Origin: Paramecium tetraurelia
Taxonomy: Eukaryota; Ciliophora; Oligohymenophorea; Peniculida; Parameciidae
Direction of reading: 5' to 3'
Length of the DNA: 64,000 bases
NCBI RefSeq assembly: GCF_000165425.1
Contig: NW_001798972.1
Coordinates: 187,368 to 251,367, forward strand
Below, piece by piece: positions 63,801 through 64,000 of this stretch; positions within the stretch are counted from its first letter, which is position 1; every line of letters begins with the position of its first letter. A program made the position numbers and the translations under genes. The notes below the pieces were generated by a model. The model had not been told where the DNA came from, made no database searches, and worked only from the letters and a program-made list of their open reading frames with translations.

Positions 63801-64000
63801 TCCTTAGAATATCAAAATCAACTAATATAATATAGAGACATATTATACTCTTTTATAAACGCATTTTGAATCACTAAATACTTGATTCTATATTTCTCGA
63901 CTGTAAAATTCAAGCCAATATTGAAAAAACTATTTCAATTTTTCTCCTTCGATTTCCACTTTTTAAGAGATGTTAAAAATTGTCTTCAATATGATTTTTA
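60886..64000 (-). CDS. NACHT-type P-loop ATPase with long coiled coil (partial, 5' end outside window)
   Basis: The gene enters from the right edge on the minus strand, so the Walker A part is missing. The first exon in the window carries a Walker B-like strand (QLILIFQGIDRFRDQNGEVR) and WLPRVLPENVKVIINSN, the sequence that follows Walker B in NACHT/NPHP3-type ATPases. A 32-nt intron (63664-63695) leads into HMNNTVIKAEPSFKCKYLSL, winged-helix-like and helical segments (ICSCEKEHITFVYEFFRVFL), then from about 61,950 a long Gln/Lys/Glu coiled coil to the end. Many tiny introns. NPHP3-like NACHT proteins act at the ciliary base; the coiled coil would fit, but domain assignment is by short motifs. 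Confidence 0.7.

Overview
The window reads as macronuclear (somatic) DNA of a ciliate, most likely Paramecium. About four fifths of the bases are A or T. Long protein frames are full of in-frame TAA and TAG where conserved proteins carry Gln, and genes end only at TGA (ciliate code 6). Introns are tiny, mostly 20-34 nt with GT..AG ends and often 25 nt. Genes are packed on both strands, commonly 20-60 bp apart. I translated with TAA/TAG = Q and used intron-corrected length divisible by three to test most models. No rRNA, tRNA, CRISPR array, telomere repeat or intact transposase was seen.

Left part (1-18,000): C-terminal half of an ABCC/MRP-type transporter; a two-kinase-domain protein with a long poly-Gln tract; a small unknown gene meeting phosphoserine aminotransferase (PSAT1) stop codon to stop codon; a secreted triple-repeat protein with a beta/gamma-crystallin-like tail; two Gln-rich unknown proteins; mitochondrial glutamate dehydrogenase with an apparent one-base frameshift; a large unknown protein; a small CAMK-like kinase.

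Centre (18,000-36,500): cohesin SMC1; a K+ channel with a cyclic-nucleotide-binding domain; a THP3/LENG8-type SAC3/GANP protein; proteasome lid subunit Rpn7; a CEP19-like protein; PI-specific phospholipase C; an intronless helical/ARM-like protein; a MUL1-like mitochondrial RING E3; an Apa2-type ATP adenylyltransferase.

36,600-40,530: a perfect 339-bp inverted repeat whose two arms each hold a complete copy of the same small gene. It encloses 3.2 kb with a cyclin gene, a transposase-like helix-turn-helix protein gene and a possible tiny gene. This is the most unusual structure in the window.

Right part (41,000-64,000): small unknown and membrane proteins; two kelch proteins, one with a B-box-like zinc region; a secreted protein with a LamG-like middle and Pro/Glu repeats; a longin-like gene fragment with no start codon; APC5; a coiled-coil protein; cysteine desulfurase NFS1; an importin-alpha-like protein; a U-box fragment; and a NACHT-type ATPase/coiled-coil gene running off the right edge.

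The genes are mostly independent housekeeping, signalling and structural genes in the usual mixed order of a ciliate chromosome. Cell-cycle factors (SMC1, Rpn7, APC5, cyclin) recur but show no operon-like logic.
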